DNA of 6,807 nucleotides from Prevotellamassilia sp. Its GTDB lineage: Bacteria; Bacteroidota; Bacteroidia; Bacteroidales; Bacteroidaceae. Location of the stretch: contig JAHAWW010000264.1 in the NCBI GenBank assembly GCA_018383375.1, positions 1 through 6,807 of the forward strand, written 5' to 3'. The notes under the pieces are model-generated. The model worked only from the letters and a program-made list of their open reading frames with translations. It did no database searches and had not been told where the DNA came from. Position numbers and translations under genes: made by a program. Position 1 is the first letter of the stretch. The number at the start of each line of letters is the position of its first letter. Of this stretch, positions 6,139-6,807 are shown one piece after another.

Positions 6139-6807
6139 ATGTCGCATAAAAAACCAATGGGCAAGCGACCGGCGACCACGCCGCCGCCACTGCCGCAAAC
6201 GTCAAAGCCCAAGCGTCCATCGCTTTGGGCACGCTATCAAAGCCGGCCTTGGCCCTATTTGCTCGTTTTTATTTTCTCGTTTATTTTCTCCACTTTGATT
6301 TATGGCGATGTCTTTCGCCGTGCCGCCGAGGCCAATTTCATTAGCTGTGACGCCACACAGATGAAATTCCTCACCGACCAGTCGTGGGGCTGGCTCTATT
6401 GTTGGAGCCGCTGGCTGTTGGTGGCGTTTAAGAGTTTGCCGCTTGGTGCGTTGATGCTCAGTCTCGTGATGACCGCCATTGTCTTTATGGCCGACCGCCT
6501 GCTTGGCCTGCCTCGTCGTTGGCGCGGCGTCACGGCTGTGGTGCCCGGTCTGCTCTATTTCTGGATGCTTTCGCTCGGCCTCAATTTGTGGTATAAAGAA
6601 GAACCTTCGCTGTTCGTTCTCATCCCCGTCTTGACGGCTCTGTTGCTGCTGGTGGCTACGCTCATCTGCAAGTTCCTGCCCAAGCGTGCCGCCTCAGTGC
6701 CGACCGACTCCAAGCCTTGGGGCACACTCGTCGCTGTGGTCGTCTTTGTCGCCGTTGGCCTCACGGCCCGTTTGGGTCATGAAAACGACATACTCACCAG
6801 CCGCATG
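6139..6807 (+). CDS. Multi-pass membrane protein, 3' partial, possibly DUF6057-like
   Basis: An uninterrupted frame of 223 codons runs from the ATG at 6139 to the window end without a stop. The protein starts with a basic, proline-rich cytosolic stretch (MSHKKPMGKRPATTPPPLPQ and on to about residue 38). Likely transmembrane segments follow at about 39-56, 93-118, 131-151, 157-179 and 194-211. A Trp/Cys-rich stretch (QSWGWLYCWSRW, 81-92) sits before the second. Met7 (6157) is an alternative start, but the ATG at 6139 gives the longer N-terminus and lies close to the leader repeats. The first segment, the following loop with ANFISCD, and the LPLGALMLSLV helix loosely recall DUF6057, a Bacteroidales membrane family of unknown function. 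That resemblance is from memory and weak. No catalytic motif is visible in the part present. The gene lies behind a terminator, so it should have its own promoter, which I cannot place with confidence. Confidence 0.85.
   Translation, partial: MSHKKPMGKRPATTPPPLPQTSKPKRPSLWARYQSRPWPYLLVFIFSFIFSTLIYGDVFRRAAEANFISCDATQMKFLTDQSWGWLYCWSRWLLVAFKSLPLGALMLSLVMTAIVFMADRLLGLPRRWRGVTAVVPGLLYFWMLSLGLNLWYKEEPSLFVLIPVLTALLLLVATLICKFLPKRAASVPTDSKPWGTLVAVVVFVAVGLTARLGHENDILTSRM

Noticed and set aside
5987..6298. Plus-strand open frame of 103 codons after the CotH gene
   Set aside because: It starts within the terminator, crosses the repeats and overlaps the start of the membrane protein gene in another frame. 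Its sequence is low-complexity and looks non-coding.
1..6807. Search for CRISPR arrays, tRNA or rRNA genes, insertion-sequence ends and defence genes
   Set aside because: No regularly spaced repeat array beyond the two 19-base units, no tRNA-like cloverleaf, no transposase or integrase frame and no defence-type domain could be recognised by eye.

Overview
The window looks like chromosomal DNA from a Bacteroidales bacterium, most likely Prevotellaceae-like. The evidence is: two -7 promoter elements of the Bacteroidetes type (TAnnTTTG), no clear Shine-Dalgarno sequences, a GH84 enzyme that closely follows the Bacteroides thetaiotaomicron enzyme as I remember it, a C-terminal tail of the type IX secretion (T9SS) kind, and GC-rich coding sequence with many C-ending codons. 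All four genes lie on the + strand. Each of the three complete gene boundaries has a terminator, a promoter or both, so the window reads as a row of separately transcribed genes rather than one operon.

Layout. Bases 1-395 hold the 3' part of a small lipoprotein gene (DUF4878-like, NTF2-like fold), followed by a strong intrinsic terminator at 429-468. A promoter at 505-512 leads into a complete GH84 beta-N-acetylglucosaminidase / O-GlcNAcase gene (547-2754, 735 aa) with a cleavable signal peptide and the full set of GH84 active-site residues. The 229-base gap that follows carries nested inverted repeats, a likely terminator at 2838-2875 and a promoter at 2932-2959. The gene at 2984-5938 encodes a 984-aa secreted CotH-family (kinase-fold) protein with two probable beta-trefoil-like domains, an Ig-like region, the CotH domain and a T9SS-type tail. 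It ends in an intrinsic terminator at 5958-6004. Bases 6005-6138 form a repeat-rich leader: a purine-rich stretch, then two copies of a 19-base repeat. From 6139 to the window end runs an open frame of 223 codons for a multi-pass membrane protein that continues beyond the window.

Function. The GH84 enzyme should act in the periplasm on terminal beta-linked GlcNAc from host or dietary glycans. The CotH protein should be exported through the outer membrane and either released or anchored at the cell surface, where its trefoil domains may bind glycans and its CotH domain may phosphorylate an unknown substrate. A direct functional link between the two is possible but only inferred from adjacency. 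I see no CRISPR array, mobile element, tRNA or rRNA. The least-explained parts are the secreted kinase architecture and the repeats upstream of the membrane protein gene.
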